NCBI GenBank assembly: GCA_012270795.1
Contig: JAAXHO010000298.1
Span: 1-36,714 of the forward strand
DNA from: Candidatus Poribacteria bacterium
Lineage (GTDB): Bacteria; Poribacteria; WGA-4E; WGA-3G
DNA: 36,714 nt
Direction: 5' to 3'
Under the pieces are notes generated by a model. It was not told where the DNA came from and ran no database searches. It saw only the letters and a program-made list of their open reading frames with translations. Every line of letters starts with the position of its first letter. Position 1 is the first letter of the stretch. Position numbers and translations under genes: made by a program. Of the stretch, positions 16,959 through 24,585 are shown piece after piece.

Positions 16959-17618
16959 TTGTACCTCTGGGACAATCAAATTCAAGACATCGCTCCCATC
17001 ATAGCATTGAAACAATTGAAGGTCGTGGATCTTCGGAACAATCACATTAGTGATTTAACGCCACTTGCAGGACTGACAAATCTAAACAGATTATTGCTCA
17101 GTAATAACCAAATTAAGGATTTAAGCTCCCTAACAGGATTAGTAAGTCTGCAAATGTTACACCTTGAAGGAAACCCAATTGCGGATAGAGAACCTCTCTT
17201 TGAACTCCTAAAAAAGAATCCAGATGTCAAAATATACCTCGAGTGGGGTGGTGAACCTTTACCTGTCAACCTATCTCATTTCCGAGCAGAACACACCGAC
17301 GCAGGCGTTATCCCCAAATGGACAACCGAATCAGAGGTAGACAATGCAGGCTTCTACATCTACCGCAGCACAACAAAAGATGGCGAATTCAAAGTCGTCA
17401 ACTCCACCATAATACAAGGTGCAGGCACAACAGGTGAACGCAACGAATACACATGGACAGACACCACCGCAAAACCGAACACCGTCTATTATTATCGCAT
17501 AGAGGATGTATCACATGCAGGGGAACGGGAACAGTTAGCCACCGTTCGCCTGAGAGGACTTATATCTGCCAATGGTAAACTGACGACAAAATGGGCAGAC
17601 CTGAAAATGCAGCCGTGA
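16959..17618 (+). CDS. LRR and beta-tail part of the frameshifted metalloprotease gene
   Basis: About 219 residues from the first usable start, though in-frame similarity begins earlier, at about 16893 (NIPEHQITDLIGIQHALNLR). Three or four internalin-like leucine-rich repeats (LYLWDNQIQDIAPI, VDLRNNHISDLTPL, LLLSNNQIKDLSSL, LHLEGNPIAD) are followed by a fibronectin-like tail (ILKW-like IPKWTTESEVDNAGFYIY, then TVYYYRIEDVSHAG). It has no ribosome binding site of its own, so it is best read as the 3' half of the gene starting at 15745. The whole protein would be about 624 residues: protease, LRR, beta tail. From memory, this tail type is common in secreted proteins of Poribacteria; not searched. 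Confidence 0.7.
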   Translation: MYLWDNQIQDIAPIIALKQLKVVDLRNNHISDLTPLAGLTNLNRLLLSNNQIKDLSSLTGLVSLQMLHLEGNPIADREPLFELLKKNPDVKIYLEWGGEPLPVNLSHFRAEHTDAGVIPKWTTESEVDNAGFYIYRSTTKDGEFKVVNSTIIQGAGTTGERNEYTWTDTTAKPNTVYYYRIEDVSHAGEREQLATVRLRGLISANGKLTTKWADLKMQP

Positions 17619-17671
17619 GGGGTGACAGAGCATCTTCTTAAACTGCTTTGATTCAATCCAAACCACACTTT

Positions 17672-17695
17672 GTAGCACAAACTTTTAGTTTGCGC
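17672..17695 (+). repeat. Solitary GTAG-headed REP-like hairpin
   Basis: GTAG followed by CACAAACTtttAGTTTGCG. Same core as in 13896-13980, 14038-14166, 20219-20350 and 28030-28138, but outside any recognised shell. Confidence 0.6.
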
Positions 17696-17714
17696 ATCCA
17701 TCAAACGCATACTA

Positions 17715-17871
17715 ATACCAATTCTAAAAAATATTGTCTCATTAAGGAATTCCACTGTTATTGCTGGTTGGGGCACCTCTCTTCGGTAGGAGCGACCTCC
17801 CGGTCGCGACCGGGAGGTCGCTCCTACCAGATCTCCGTAGCTAATGAGAAATTATATTTTAGAAATGGTAT
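17715..17871. repeat. Family-E element with GTAGGAGCGACC core
   Basis: Ends ATACCAATTCTAAAAAATAT and, inverted, ATATTTTAGAAATGGTAT. Second arms TCTCATTA and TAATGAGA. The centre is the inverted pair of GTAGGAGCGACCTCCCGGTC, nearly identical to 7680-7809. Confidence 0.85.
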
Positions 17872-17916
17872 AACTTTCACAGACAAAATATTTGTCTGTT
17901 CTGTATAGCAAAAAAA

Positions 17917-17925
17917 TGTTATAAT
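17917..17925 (+). promoter_or_regulatory. Extended -10 box upstream of the 44-residue ORF
   Basis: TGT followed by TATAAT, 48 bases before the ATG at 17974. No good -35 box at the normal distance, as is usual for extended -10 promoters. Confidence 0.45.
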
Positions 17926-17973
17926 ATTTTCAAGTTGCGCTAAATTACTAAAATTATTGAAAGGAATAGATCT

Positions 17974-18108
17974 ATGGTAGATTTAGAAATTCTGATAAAA
18001 GGATTCTGTTATTTTTGTATTAGTGGATATATTTGCATTAGTGGAATTCTCGGTCTTACAGTCAGTCCAAATTTGTTTTGGCTATTAGACAAAATAACGG
18101 ACTGGTGA
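17974..18108 (+). CDS. 44-residue putative membrane protein
   Basis: The ATG has a good site (GAAAGGAA, 7-8 bases upstream) and is preceded by an extended -10 promoter. The product starts MVDLEILIKG, continues with one or two hydrophobic segments (about 6-29 and 34-39) and ends KITDW. It has three cysteines (12, 15, 21; the first two as CYFC) and a short repeat of ISG. No family is recognised. The ORF is short enough to occur by chance, but site, promoter and hydrophobic pattern together favour a real small membrane protein. Confidence 0.5.
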   Translation: MVDLEILIKGFCYFCISGYICISGILGLTVSPNLFWLLDKITDW

Positions 18109-18162
18109 TTTTAGAATTACAGATTCCATCTGGCGTACACATTCTGACTCATTGGGAAATTG

Positions 18163-19212
18163 ATGGCAATGAAAGCAATTGCGTTCACAGAACAAGGCGA
18201 AGTTGACGTATTGAGGTATCAAAAGGTAGAAAAACCTACCCTTGGTCCCAATGAAATCCTCGTCAAAGTCAAATCATGTGCTGTCAACTACCTTGACATC
18301 CATGCACGCCGCAACCGACCTGAGATAAAACAAAAACTCACAGAAACGGGTACACCCCATATTTTAGGCTCTGATATAGCAGGCGAAATAGTTGAAATTT
18401 TCGGCACGCACCCCGACCTCACTATCGGGGACCGTGTTCTCCTTGCACCATGTATTCCCTGCGGTGTCTGTAGCGACTGCATCAACGGTTATGAAAACCT
18501 ATGTGATACCCAGCAGCTTCTTGGGTTTCAAACTGACGGAGGTTATGCCGAGTTCGTCAAAGCTCCTGCAAAAAATGCGATTCAAATAGCAGCTCCGTTA
18601 TCTTTCACCGAAGCATCAGCATTACCCATCGCTTATCTCACAGCATGGCACATGCTCATCACGCGCGCACAACTCAAAGCAGGAGAAAACATCCTAATAC
18701 TCGGTGCGGGAGGAAGTGTCGGAAGTGCAGGCTTACAAATCGCAAAACTTGTCGGGGCACGCAGCTTTGCAACAGCAAGCACTGACAAAAAGTTAGCACG
18801 GGCAAAAGAAAATGGAGCGGATTTCACAATAAACTACACCGATATCGATTTCTCTGAGGTAATACTTGAATTGACAAACGGTCGCGGCGTTGATGTAGTC
18901 TTAGAACATGTGGGTGAAGCAACTTGGGAACAGAGTATTAATAGTCTCGCAAAAAACGGAAGACTCGTATCTTGTGGGGTAACTACAGGCAACATCGGTA
19001 AAATAAACATCCGCAAAATGTACCAAAAACAACTAACCCTCATGGGTTCCGCATTAGGCACACAAACTGAACTGCAAACACTCGTACATCTCGCTGAACA
19101 GAAGAAATTAATCCCTATAATAGATCGCACACTTCCTTTAGAAAACGCAGATGAAGCACATCAACTGCTCGAGACACGCAAGAACTTTGGAAAAGTCTGT
19201 CTAATACCCTAA
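18163..19212 (+). CDS. Medium-chain dehydrogenase/reductase (zinc-ADH/quinone-reductase type)
   Basis: 349 residues from ATG 18163, five bases after GGGA; ATG 18169 (MKAIAF) is an equally possible start. N-terminal GroES-like domain and a Rossmann domain with ILGAGGSVGSAGLQIAKLVGA (about 178-198). The structural-zinc lobe is intact: Cys100, Cys103, Cys106 and Cys114 with the classic 3-3-8 spacing. The GHExxG motif that normally binds catalytic zinc reads GSDIAGE (69-75), so the catalytic metal may be absent and the enzyme may behave as an NAD(P)H quinone or enone reductase. It precedes SMP-30 and Gfo/Idh genes, suggesting sugar or polyol metabolism. Substrate unknown. Confidence 0.85.
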   Translation: MAMKAIAFTEQGEVDVLRYQKVEKPTLGPNEILVKVKSCAVNYLDIHARRNRPEIKQKLTETGTPHILGSDIAGEIVEIFGTHPDLTIGDRVLLAPCIPCGVCSDCINGYENLCDTQQLLGFQTDGGYAEFVKAPAKNAIQIAAPLSFTEASALPIAYLTAWHMLITRAQLKAGENILILGAGGSVGSAGLQIAKLVGARSFATASTDKKLARAKENGADFTINYTDIDFSEVILELTNGRGVDVVLEHVGEATWEQSINSLAKNGRLVSCGVTTGNIGKINIRKMYQKQLTLMGSALGTQTELQTLVHLAEQKKLIPIIDRTLPLENADEAHQLLETRKNFGKVCLIP

Positions 19213-19223
19213 CGCCAGCGTAC

Positions 19224-19345
19224 TATTATAGTGGAAATCATAATTACTTATACATTTTGCACCTGTCTGATCTCCCCTCGCTTGCGGGGGGATAAAGGGG
19301 GGTAGTCTTTCGTGTGTAAACTTAATTGTGGATTCTACTATAATA
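19224..19345. repeat. MITE-like element with TATTATAGTRGAATC ends
   Basis: Ends TATTATAGTGGAAATCATAA and, inverted, TATTATAGTAGAATCCACAA enclose the CCCCTCGCTTGCGGGG...ATAAAGGGGGG core. The right end carries TATAAT on the plus strand, 17 bases before the SMP-30 start, so it might contribute to that gene's promoter. Confidence 0.75.
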
Positions 19346-19361
19346 ACAAGGAAATTGTTTA

Positions 19362-20219
19362 ATGAACGATAAACTATTTGTTAGTAGCGAATTCACCCCA
19401 GTCAATGGATTCACATCTGGAATTGAAGGACCAGCTTGTGATGCAGACGGCAACCTATATGCAGTAAACTTTGAACGGCAACACACTATCGGAAAAGTAA
19501 CACCTGATGGTGAAACAAGTGTTTTCATCGAACTACCTACTGGAAGTATCGGTAATGGTATCCGTTTCAACAGTGAAGGATATATGTTTATCGCTGACTA
19601 CACAAACCACAACGTACTGAAGGTGGACATGAAGACTCGTGAGATAAGTGTCCATGCACACGAACCAAATATGAATCAACCCAATGACCTCGCCATTGGT
19701 GCGAATGATATCCTCTACGCAAGCGTCCCTAATTGGAGTGAGTCAACTGGTCAACTCTGGAGAGTAGACACAGATGGCACGGTTACGCTGTTGGAAGCAG
19801 ACATGGGTACCACAAATGGAATAGAAGTCAGTCCTGATGAAAAAATACTCTATGTCAACGAATCTGCGCAACGAAACATCTGGATATACGATCTATCACC
19901 TGAAGGTGAGATCAGCAACAAACGCTTGCTTATACAATTCCCAGATTTCAACATGGACGGGATGCGGTGTGATATTGAAGGCAATCTGTACGTAACACGA
20001 CACGGAAAAGGAACCATCGCCAAACTTTCACCTGATGGGAAGGTATTGTTGGAAGTTACATTAACTGGTAAACTATGTACCAACATCGCTTTTGGCGGGC
20101 CTGATGGTCGCACCTGTTATGTAACAATGGCTGACCGTGGAAATGTAGAAGTATTTCGCGCCGACCTCCCAGGGCGGAGTTGGAAGTTGTTTCAACGGAA
20201 TAGCAAACTTGTAAACTAA
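19362..20219 (+). CDS. SMP-30/gluconolactonase-like six-bladed beta-propeller
   Basis: 285 residues, no signal peptide. The four metal ligands of the SMP-30 family are in place: Glu22 (GIEGPACD), Asn108 (QPNDLAIG), Asn152 (GTTNGIEVS) and Asp199 (NMDGMRCD). The blades show the repeating DxxGNLYV-type strands (CDADGNLYAV, CDIEGNLYVT). Family members open sugar lactones such as gluconolactone, consistent with dehydrogenase genes on both sides (18163 and 20373). The ATG follows AAGGAAA. The stop codon abuts the end of a family-E element. Confidence 0.88.
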   Translation: MNDKLFVSSEFTPVNGFTSGIEGPACDADGNLYAVNFERQHTIGKVTPDGETSVFIELPTGSIGNGIRFNSEGYMFIADYTNHNVLKVDMKTREISVHAHEPNMNQPNDLAIGANDILYASVPNWSESTGQLWRVDTDGTVTLLEADMGTTNGIEVSPDEKILYVNESAQRNIWIYDLSPEGEISNKRLLIQFPDFNMDGMRCDIEGNLYVTRHGKGTIAKLSPDGKVLLEVTLTGKLCTNIAFGGPDGRTCYVTMADRGNVEVFRADLPGRSWKLFQRNSKLVN

Positions 20220-20350
20220 TACCATTTCTAATCTTTGTAGCATAAACTTCCAGTTTGTGCTAATCTTTGTAGCATAAACTTCCAGTTTGTGCGGTTCTCC
20301 GGTTCATTCTAACAGCCGGTAATGGAGAGAAAATTTAATAGATATGGTAT
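20219..20350. repeat. Family-E element with tandem GTAG-type REP core
   Basis: Ends ATACCATTTCTAATC and GATATGGTAT. Contains two direct copies, 31 bases apart, of a unit including GTAGCATAAACTTCCAGTTT, then a hairpin-forming tail (CCGGTTCATTCTAACAGCCGG). It fills the whole gap between the SMP-30 stop codon and the leader of the next gene. Confidence 0.8.
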
Positions 20351-20372
20351 AACTTTTTTATAGGAAAAAAAT

Positions 20373-21374
20373 ATGGCAAAAATACGGATGGCACAATACG
20401 GTACTAAACACGGACATGCACGCGGAAAACTACATGCTATGATCAGCAACCCAAATGTAGAGATCGCCGGGGTTTTTGAACCGGACGAAGAACAACGCTC
20501 AAAATTGCAAGCAAACGGTGGTTGGTCTGATGATATCCACTGGTTTAACAAGGCAGACGAAATGTTAGAAGATGAGACAATTATTGCTATCGCCTCAGAA
20601 GGCAACAACGCTGAAAGCTTAAATCAAACAGAACAAATTGTCAATGCTGGTAAACACGTGTGGTACGACAAACCTGCCGGAGAAAACTGGGAACAGTGGC
20701 AACGCGTTATCAAAACAGCTCAAGAAAAATCACTACTAGTTCAGTTGGGATATATGTTGCGCTACCATTCCAGCTTCAAACAAGTGACAGAATGGGCACG
20801 ATCAGGATTTTTGGGGAACGTGTTCTCAGTTCGAGCGCACATGTCAACAAATGTCCCTTATGAAGCACGGATACGGATAAGTCAACATACAGGTGGAATC
20901 TTTTTTGATTTAGGCGGACATGTTCTGGACCAAATTGTCTGGATGTTAGGTAGACCCAAAAAGGTAACGAGTTTTCTCCGAAACGACGGAGGATCAATAG
21001 AACCCTTCAAAGATAATACACTCACCGTCTATGAATTTGAAAAAGCAATGGCTTTTATTACAATCTCTGCCATTGAACCAAAACCTATGGCACGCCGATT
21101 TGAGGTCTATGGCACGGAAGGCAGTGCCATCATCGTGGAACCGTTTGAACCGGGCAATACAATTCGCCTCTGTTTACAAGAAGCAAAGGACGGATATCCC
21201 AAAGGCGAACAGTTCGTGAAGATCGCAGGTGAAGGCCGCCAGCGGTTATATGAGCTGGAACTGGAAGCGTTCTTAGCTACAATTACCGGAGAACAACCAC
21301 CAGACAGACCAGTTTCGCATGAATTATTAGTACAAGAAACACTCCTACGGGCAACAGGCCTGATTAAATCATAG
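20373..21374 (+). CDS. Gfo/Idh/MocA-family NAD(P)-dependent oxidoreductase
   Basis: 333 residues. The N-terminal Rossmann fold has a degenerate nucleotide motif (AQYGTKHGHARG). The EKP motif appears as YDKPAG with Lys100. The C-terminal domain carries GGIFFDLGGHVLD, with the Asp/His pair typical of catalysis. Such enzymes oxidise or reduce sugars, inositols and sugar acids at a ring hydroxyl; the substrate is not predictable. The ATG is preceded by AGGAAAA. The upstream MITE may carry or separate its promoter. Confidence 0.87.
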   Translation: MAKIRMAQYGTKHGHARGKLHAMISNPNVEIAGVFEPDEEQRSKLQANGGWSDDIHWFNKADEMLEDETIIAIASEGNNAESLNQTEQIVNAGKHVWYDKPAGENWEQWQRVIKTAQEKSLLVQLGYMLRYHSSFKQVTEWARSGFLGNVFSVRAHMSTNVPYEARIRISQHTGGIFFDLGGHVLDQIVWMLGRPKKVTSFLRNDGGSIEPFKDNTLTVYEFEKAMAFITISAIEPKPMARRFEVYGTEGSAIIVEPFEPGNTIRLCLQEAKDGYPKGEQFVKIAGEGRQRLYELELEAFLATITGEQPPDRPVSHELLVQETLLRATGLIKS

Positions 21375-21379
21375 TATTT

Positions 21380-21530
21380 AACCCAAGTTGCTACCTATTA
21401 TTTGTTGGAGGGGTTTCTAACCCCGATTGAAAACAAAAAAACAGAAAAACAACGAATGCTGATGCGAATTGTCATAAATCGAGGTTAGAAACCCCTCCAA
21501 CAAGAGTATTCTAAAGTAGGTGGCAACTTA
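21380..21530. repeat. Family-A palindromic element (second copy)
   Basis: Opposite orientation to 550-703 and alignable end to end, including the loop region around AACAACGAATGCTGATGCGA. It starts six bases after the Gfo/Idh stop codon and touches the next element. Confidence 0.85.
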
Positions 21531-21708
21531 GTAGTTCACTCGCTAAACATTTATTATATGAAGGACGAACCTAAATAGATCCAAAAGTCCCTTCCCCTCG
21601 CTTGCTATTCTTAGCCCCCCGCTTGCGGGAGGTTGGGGAGTCGGGATAAAGGGGGGTGAATTTAGGATGTCCAAAATACCAATATTAATTGCCGAGTCAA
21701 CCACTTAG
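21527..21708. repeat. Palindromic element, family F (CTWAGTRGTTYACTCG ends)
   Basis: Ends CTTAGTAGTTCACTCG and, inverted, CTAAGTGGTTGACTCG. The CCCCTCGCTTGC...GATAAAGGGGGG core is in the centre. Only about three differences over some 165 bases separate it from 36462-36643. Confidence 0.85.
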
Positions 21709-21783
21709 GCAATTTAGTAAACTGGGTATAGTTAGGACAGGCACATAAACCTGTCCCACCGTCGTAACAACTATGACTATTTA

Positions 21784-22449
21784 TCAATCTTCTAATCCGC
21801 CAGTCCACTTGAGGCATCCAGTGATGTGCTCCCTGAACCACGATTGACTCCAAAGCACATCAGGATGACCGAAGGCAGTATACATGACGCGACCCTTTCC
21901 ATAAGAATGACACCATCCAAGAGCATAATCGTTGTCATCACGATTGCCACGAGAGACATCAATAGAATCGTTGTCTAAACGCATCAGTACATGTGTCTTT
22001 TCACGAGACCAATTCTTGAAAGTATAGATCTCATCAACAACTTTAAAACTACTTCCGAGCATCCGTGTCGCAGGATGATCCGTATCTTCAACGATGACAT
22101 TAACCTCTTCATGCCACGGATGACCATTGAAGTACCCACCAAGCATTTCCCCAAATTCAGGCCAATCATAGCAAGTGTCAGTCGCGTTGTGGATACCAAA
22201 GAAGCCTTTTCCCTCTCGAACAAAGTTGAGTAACGCGCTTTTTTGCGAATCATCAAACGGTAAGTTGCCTGTCGTCGCAAAGGCAACAATATTCTGTTTA
22301 GCTAAGTTGTCCGCAGAGATACGATCACAACGATGGGTAGTTGTGACTCGCCAGCCGTTTTCTGCTCCAATCGCCTTCAGTGCTACTTCCGCATCAGGAA
22401 GGTAACTATGTTCAAAACCAGCAGAGTGACGTAACATAAGTATATTCAT
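21784..22449 (-). CDS. ThuA-like protein (trehalose-utilisation family, class I glutamine amidotransferase fold)
   Basis: 221 residues from the ATG at 22447-22449; an earlier in-frame start exists at 22497, but the typical ThuA beginning MNILMLRHSAGFEHSY argues for this one, with AAAGGCA upstream. Visible features: GFFGIHNATDTCYDWPEFGEM, GGYFNGHPWHEEVNV, DEIYTFKNW, and the closing GRVMYTAFGHPDVLW. ThuA proteins occur with sugar oxidoreductases; ThuA with ThuB converts disaccharides to 3-keto forms in rhizobia, although the biochemistry of most members is unknown. The divergent neighbour is an Mrp ATPase. Confidence 0.85.
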   Translation of the reverse strand: MNILMLRHSAGFEHSYLPDAEVALKAIGAENGWRVTTTHRCDRISADNLAKQNIVAFATTGNLPFDDSQKSALLNFVREGKGFFGIHNATDTCYDWPEFGEMLGGYFNGHPWHEEVNVIVEDTDHPATRMLGSSFKVVDEIYTFKNWSREKTHVLMRLDNDSIDVSRGNRDDNDYALGWCHSYGKGRVMYTAFGHPDVLWSQSWFREHITGCLKWTGGLED

Positions 22450-22532
22450 AGTATTGCCTTTCAGTCCAAATAATTTGCTGTTATTATACAAGAACATGAT
22501 AAAAAATGGAATTAATATTATTGTAAGTGCGG

Positions 22533-22712
22533 GGTTATTTATGGTAGATTATGGTGAATTATACAATTAATTCTACATTCTGAGTTGTAGGAGGGAGCTC
22601 CGATTCCCGACTATCAAAGGGATTGGTCACAATTCGGAGATCGCTCCTACAAGGAAGGTGTATAATTATTTCCGTATTTCACCATAATTTCATAATCTAC
22701 CATAAATAATCC
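22533..22712. repeat. Family-C element (intact copy)
   Basis: Ends GGGTTATTTATGGTAGATTA and, inverted, GGATTATTTATGGTAGATTA. Inner arms ATGGTGAATTATACAATTAA and GTATAATTATTTCCGTATTT. The core GTAGGAG...GGAGATCGCTCCTAC is altered compared with 7203-7652. It fills the divergent ThuA/Mrp intergenic gap. Confidence 0.8.
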
Positions 22713-22786
22713 TGAAAAAAGATTGGCAATTCTGAAGTTTTTATGGCATTATTACGTATTGAGATATTGAAGAAGGAGGAAATACA

Positions 22787-23728
22787 TTGAAATTTTTTAA
22801 AAAAGGTGACAAAGATACAGAAAAAACTAATCCTTCTGGGAAATCACATCCTGAGCTAAAAGTTATCAGCGGCTCTGAGATTTCTGGAAAACGCAATCAA
22901 CAGCAGCCACCGCAACAAACAACCCCGCAACAAAATATCACATTACCGAACATTAAATATAAGATTGCAGTTGCAAGTGGTAAGGGCGGCGTCGGGAAGT
23001 CAACCGTTGCCACAAACCTAGCTATATCACTTGCACAGGCAGGTGCTGCAGTCGGCCTGATGGACGCAGATGCTTATGGACCCAGCATACCAACAATGAT
23101 GGGTATAAAGGATAAACCACAGACGACCCCTCAACGAAAGTTATTACCCCTTGTTCGGCATAACATAAAGTTGATGTCAATCGGATTTATGGTCCCAGAA
23201 GAACAGGCAATGATCTGGCGAGGACCGATGTTGCACAGTGCTATACGCCAATTTCTCACAGATGTAGAGTGGGAAGAATTAAACTACCTTATTATAGACT
23301 TACCACCAGGAACAGGCGACGTAGCACTTACCCTATCACAAGCAATTCCCTTAACAGGGGCAGTGATTGTTACGACACCGCAGGATGTCGCACTCGCAGA
23401 TGTGCGGCGCGGCGTTGCAATGTTTGAACGACTTGGCGTGCCTATACTAGGGATTATCGAAAATATGAGCTACTTCCTCTGTCCACATTGCAATGAGAAG
23501 ACAGAGATTTTCAGATCTGATGGCGGAAAAAACATGAGTGAACGGTTTAACGTTGCTCTCTTAGGACAGATACCACTTGACGCAGAAGTTTGCACCGCAG
23601 GTGACATCGGTGTCCCTATCGTTGCTGGACACCCAGATTCACCGCAAACTGCTGCTTTCGCTGGGGTTGCTGCGGAATTGGACAAAGTTCTTCAGGAAAG
23701 TGGGGATGATGAGTTAACGATTCTTTAA
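22787..23728 (+). CDS. Mrp/NBP35-type P-loop ATPase, Fe-S cluster carrier
   Basis: 313 residues from a TTG start with AGGAGGA upstream. A Gln/Pro-rich N-terminal linker (about 12-53) replaces the usual MIP18/DUF59 domain. The deviant Walker A GKGGVGKS (65-72), the switch DADAYGPSIPTMMG, IDLPPGTGDV and the CxxC cluster site Cys232-Pro-His-Cys235 are all present. Mrp proteins carry and transfer 4Fe-4S clusters as homodimers. No Fe-S assembly gene lies next to it. The soluble cytoplasmic assignment is firm. Confidence 0.9.
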   Translation: MKFFKKGDKDTEKTNPSGKSHPELKVISGSEISGKRNQQQPPQQTTPQQNITLPNIKYKIAVASGKGGVGKSTVATNLAISLAQAGAAVGLMDADAYGPSIPTMMGIKDKPQTTPQRKLLPLVRHNIKLMSIGFMVPEEQAMIWRGPMLHSAIRQFLTDVEWEELNYLIIDLPPGTGDVALTLSQAIPLTGAVIVTTPQDVALADVRRGVAMFERLGVPILGIIENMSYFLCPHCNEKTEIFRSDGGKNMSERFNVALLGQIPLDAEVCTAGDIGVPIVAGHPDSPQTAAFAGVAAELDKVLQESGDDELTIL

Positions 23729-23750
23729 ACTATTACAACCTATCTCATAA

Positions 23751-23832
23751 ATCGTTGGAGGGGTTTCTAAACCAGATTTAACGAACACACAATCGTTGGA
23801 AGGATTTCTAAACCAGATTTAACGAACACACA
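23751..23832 (+). repeat. Two 41-bp direct repeats derived from the GTTGGAGGGG core
   Basis: Unit 23751-23791 (starting ATCGTTGGAGGGGTTTCTAA) is repeated at 23792-23832 with two changes. The motif is the family-A core, here as a tandem direct repeat instead of an inverted pair. It lies between two convergent genes. Confidence 0.75.
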
Positions 23833-23838
23833 ATATAC

Positions 23839-24333
23839 TCAATAGTGACTGGAATCATCATCTGCAATTGAAAGTCCCATCGCATCTGCAATCATCTGTA
23901 ACGCAGGTTGTAAAAGATCACCTTTTCTTTTGATATTATCAGATGGGGCGTTGCCAAGATTGTGATTTAGATCTTCTAATGGGGATAAACCGAAATTTTC
24001 CATTCCTTCAAGCATCCCCGCAAGATATCCATGGGATGGTAATTCTAAATCTCTGACATCAGCGTGCATCCTATAGTACATAATGTCTTTCTTGTAGTAT
24101 TTGCCATATAGGTGGGGAAATGCTTCATAACTATCAAGTACTTTCTCATCTCCTTCTGAAATTTCCCAAAGACCCCCTTTCACAGACTTTCCCTCAACAG
24201 GAATAATATCTGCATAATACCGAAAAACTAACTGAAATCCTTCCAGTGTAAACTCACCTAAAGGGTCAGCATCCTGACACCGCCACGTCATCTGTTTTAT
24301 ATTAAGATTTGATCCATAAGCAAAGTATTTCAT
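23839..24333 (-). CDS. Gamma-glutamylcyclotransferase-like (AIG2/GGCT fold) protein
   Basis: 164 residues from ATG at 24331-24333; a TTG nine bases upstream is the only alternative, and neither has a clear ribosome site. The signature YFAYGSNL (3-10) and the catalytic-position glutamate Glu70 in DSYEAFPHLY match the GGCT fold. Family members cyclise gamma-glutamyl amines, peptides or glutathione fragments to 5-oxoproline. The true substrate is not evident. The C-terminal third (about 110-164) is extra helical sequence. Same strand as the two lipoproteins upstream, but separated by about 93 bases from the extended end of the nearer one. Confidence 0.8.
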   Translation of the reverse strand: MKYFAYGSNLNIKQMTWRCQDADPLGEFTLEGFQLVFRYYADIIPVEGKSVKGGLWEISEGDEKVLDSYEAFPHLYGKYYKKDIMYYRMHADVRDLELPSHGYLAGMLEGMENFGLSPLEDLNHNLGNAPSDNIKRKGDLLQPALQMIADAMGLSIADDDSSHY

Positions 24334-24426
24334 AGCCGGCAATATGGAATTTTAAAGTCAGTTTCCAGCAAAAATAATTCCTAAATAGAAATAAAATTAA
24401 CTGGAAACTGAGTATCTAATGTTCAT

Positions 24427-24585
24427 CTAAAACAGTAACGCATCAACTTGATGTTCCTGGGGAGCATCAATCGGATCATCTTCGGTTTTGCTTACAGTCT
24501 TATACCCAAACAGTTCAATTTCACTAATTTTAGCAGCTGCGCGAACACGGATGGGCCCTCCAGGCCCACAACCTGCAGGACCTCA
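24427..24585 (-). other. In-frame continuation of the lipoprotein gene past an internal UGA
   Basis: The UGA at 24583-24585 is followed, in the same frame and without any indel, by 51 sense codons to a UAG at 24427-24429. The continuation starts GPAGCGPGGPIRVR and includes AAKISEIELFGYK, which aligns with PAKIGEIGIYGYK in the paralogue at 25241-25906. This is the last strand of the discoidin-like domain. The first 50 bases after UGA are about 70% G+C, against a much lower value around them. It could be a recoded (selenocysteine) codon or a recent nonsense mutation. Confidence 0.7.
24552..24568 (-). promoter_or_regulatory. SECIS-like hairpin just downstream of the internal UGA
   Basis: In the transcript UGGGCC, loop UGGAG, GGCCCA form a 6-bp stem with the apical loop 21-25 bases after the UGA and a G at the second loop position. 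Published descriptions of bacterial SECIS elements (short stem, small loop with an early G, loop roughly 16-37 bases after UGA) would accept this. It was seen by eye; folding was not computed. Confidence 0.45.

Larger units (their letters stand above)
17619..17973. other. Intergenic region with one REP unit, one MITE and a promoter
   Basis: Contains a single REP-like hairpin (17672-17695), a family-E element (17715-17871) and an extended -10 box (17917-17925) for the small membrane ORF. Nothing else was seen. Confidence 0.6.

Noticed and set aside
19330-19345. TATAAT in the MITE end as a firm SMP-30 promoter
   Set aside because: No acceptable -35 box at normal spacing, and the sequence is simply the conserved element end.
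22483-22488. TATAAT on the minus strand as a firm ThuA promoter
   Set aside because: The -10 is good, but the -35 (TTCCAT at 17 bases) matches too few positions to list as a feature.
24583-24585. Genetic-code change (UGA read as Trp)
   Set aside because: UGA ends other genes here (for example 13760 and 18108), and Trp is encoded by UGG throughout.
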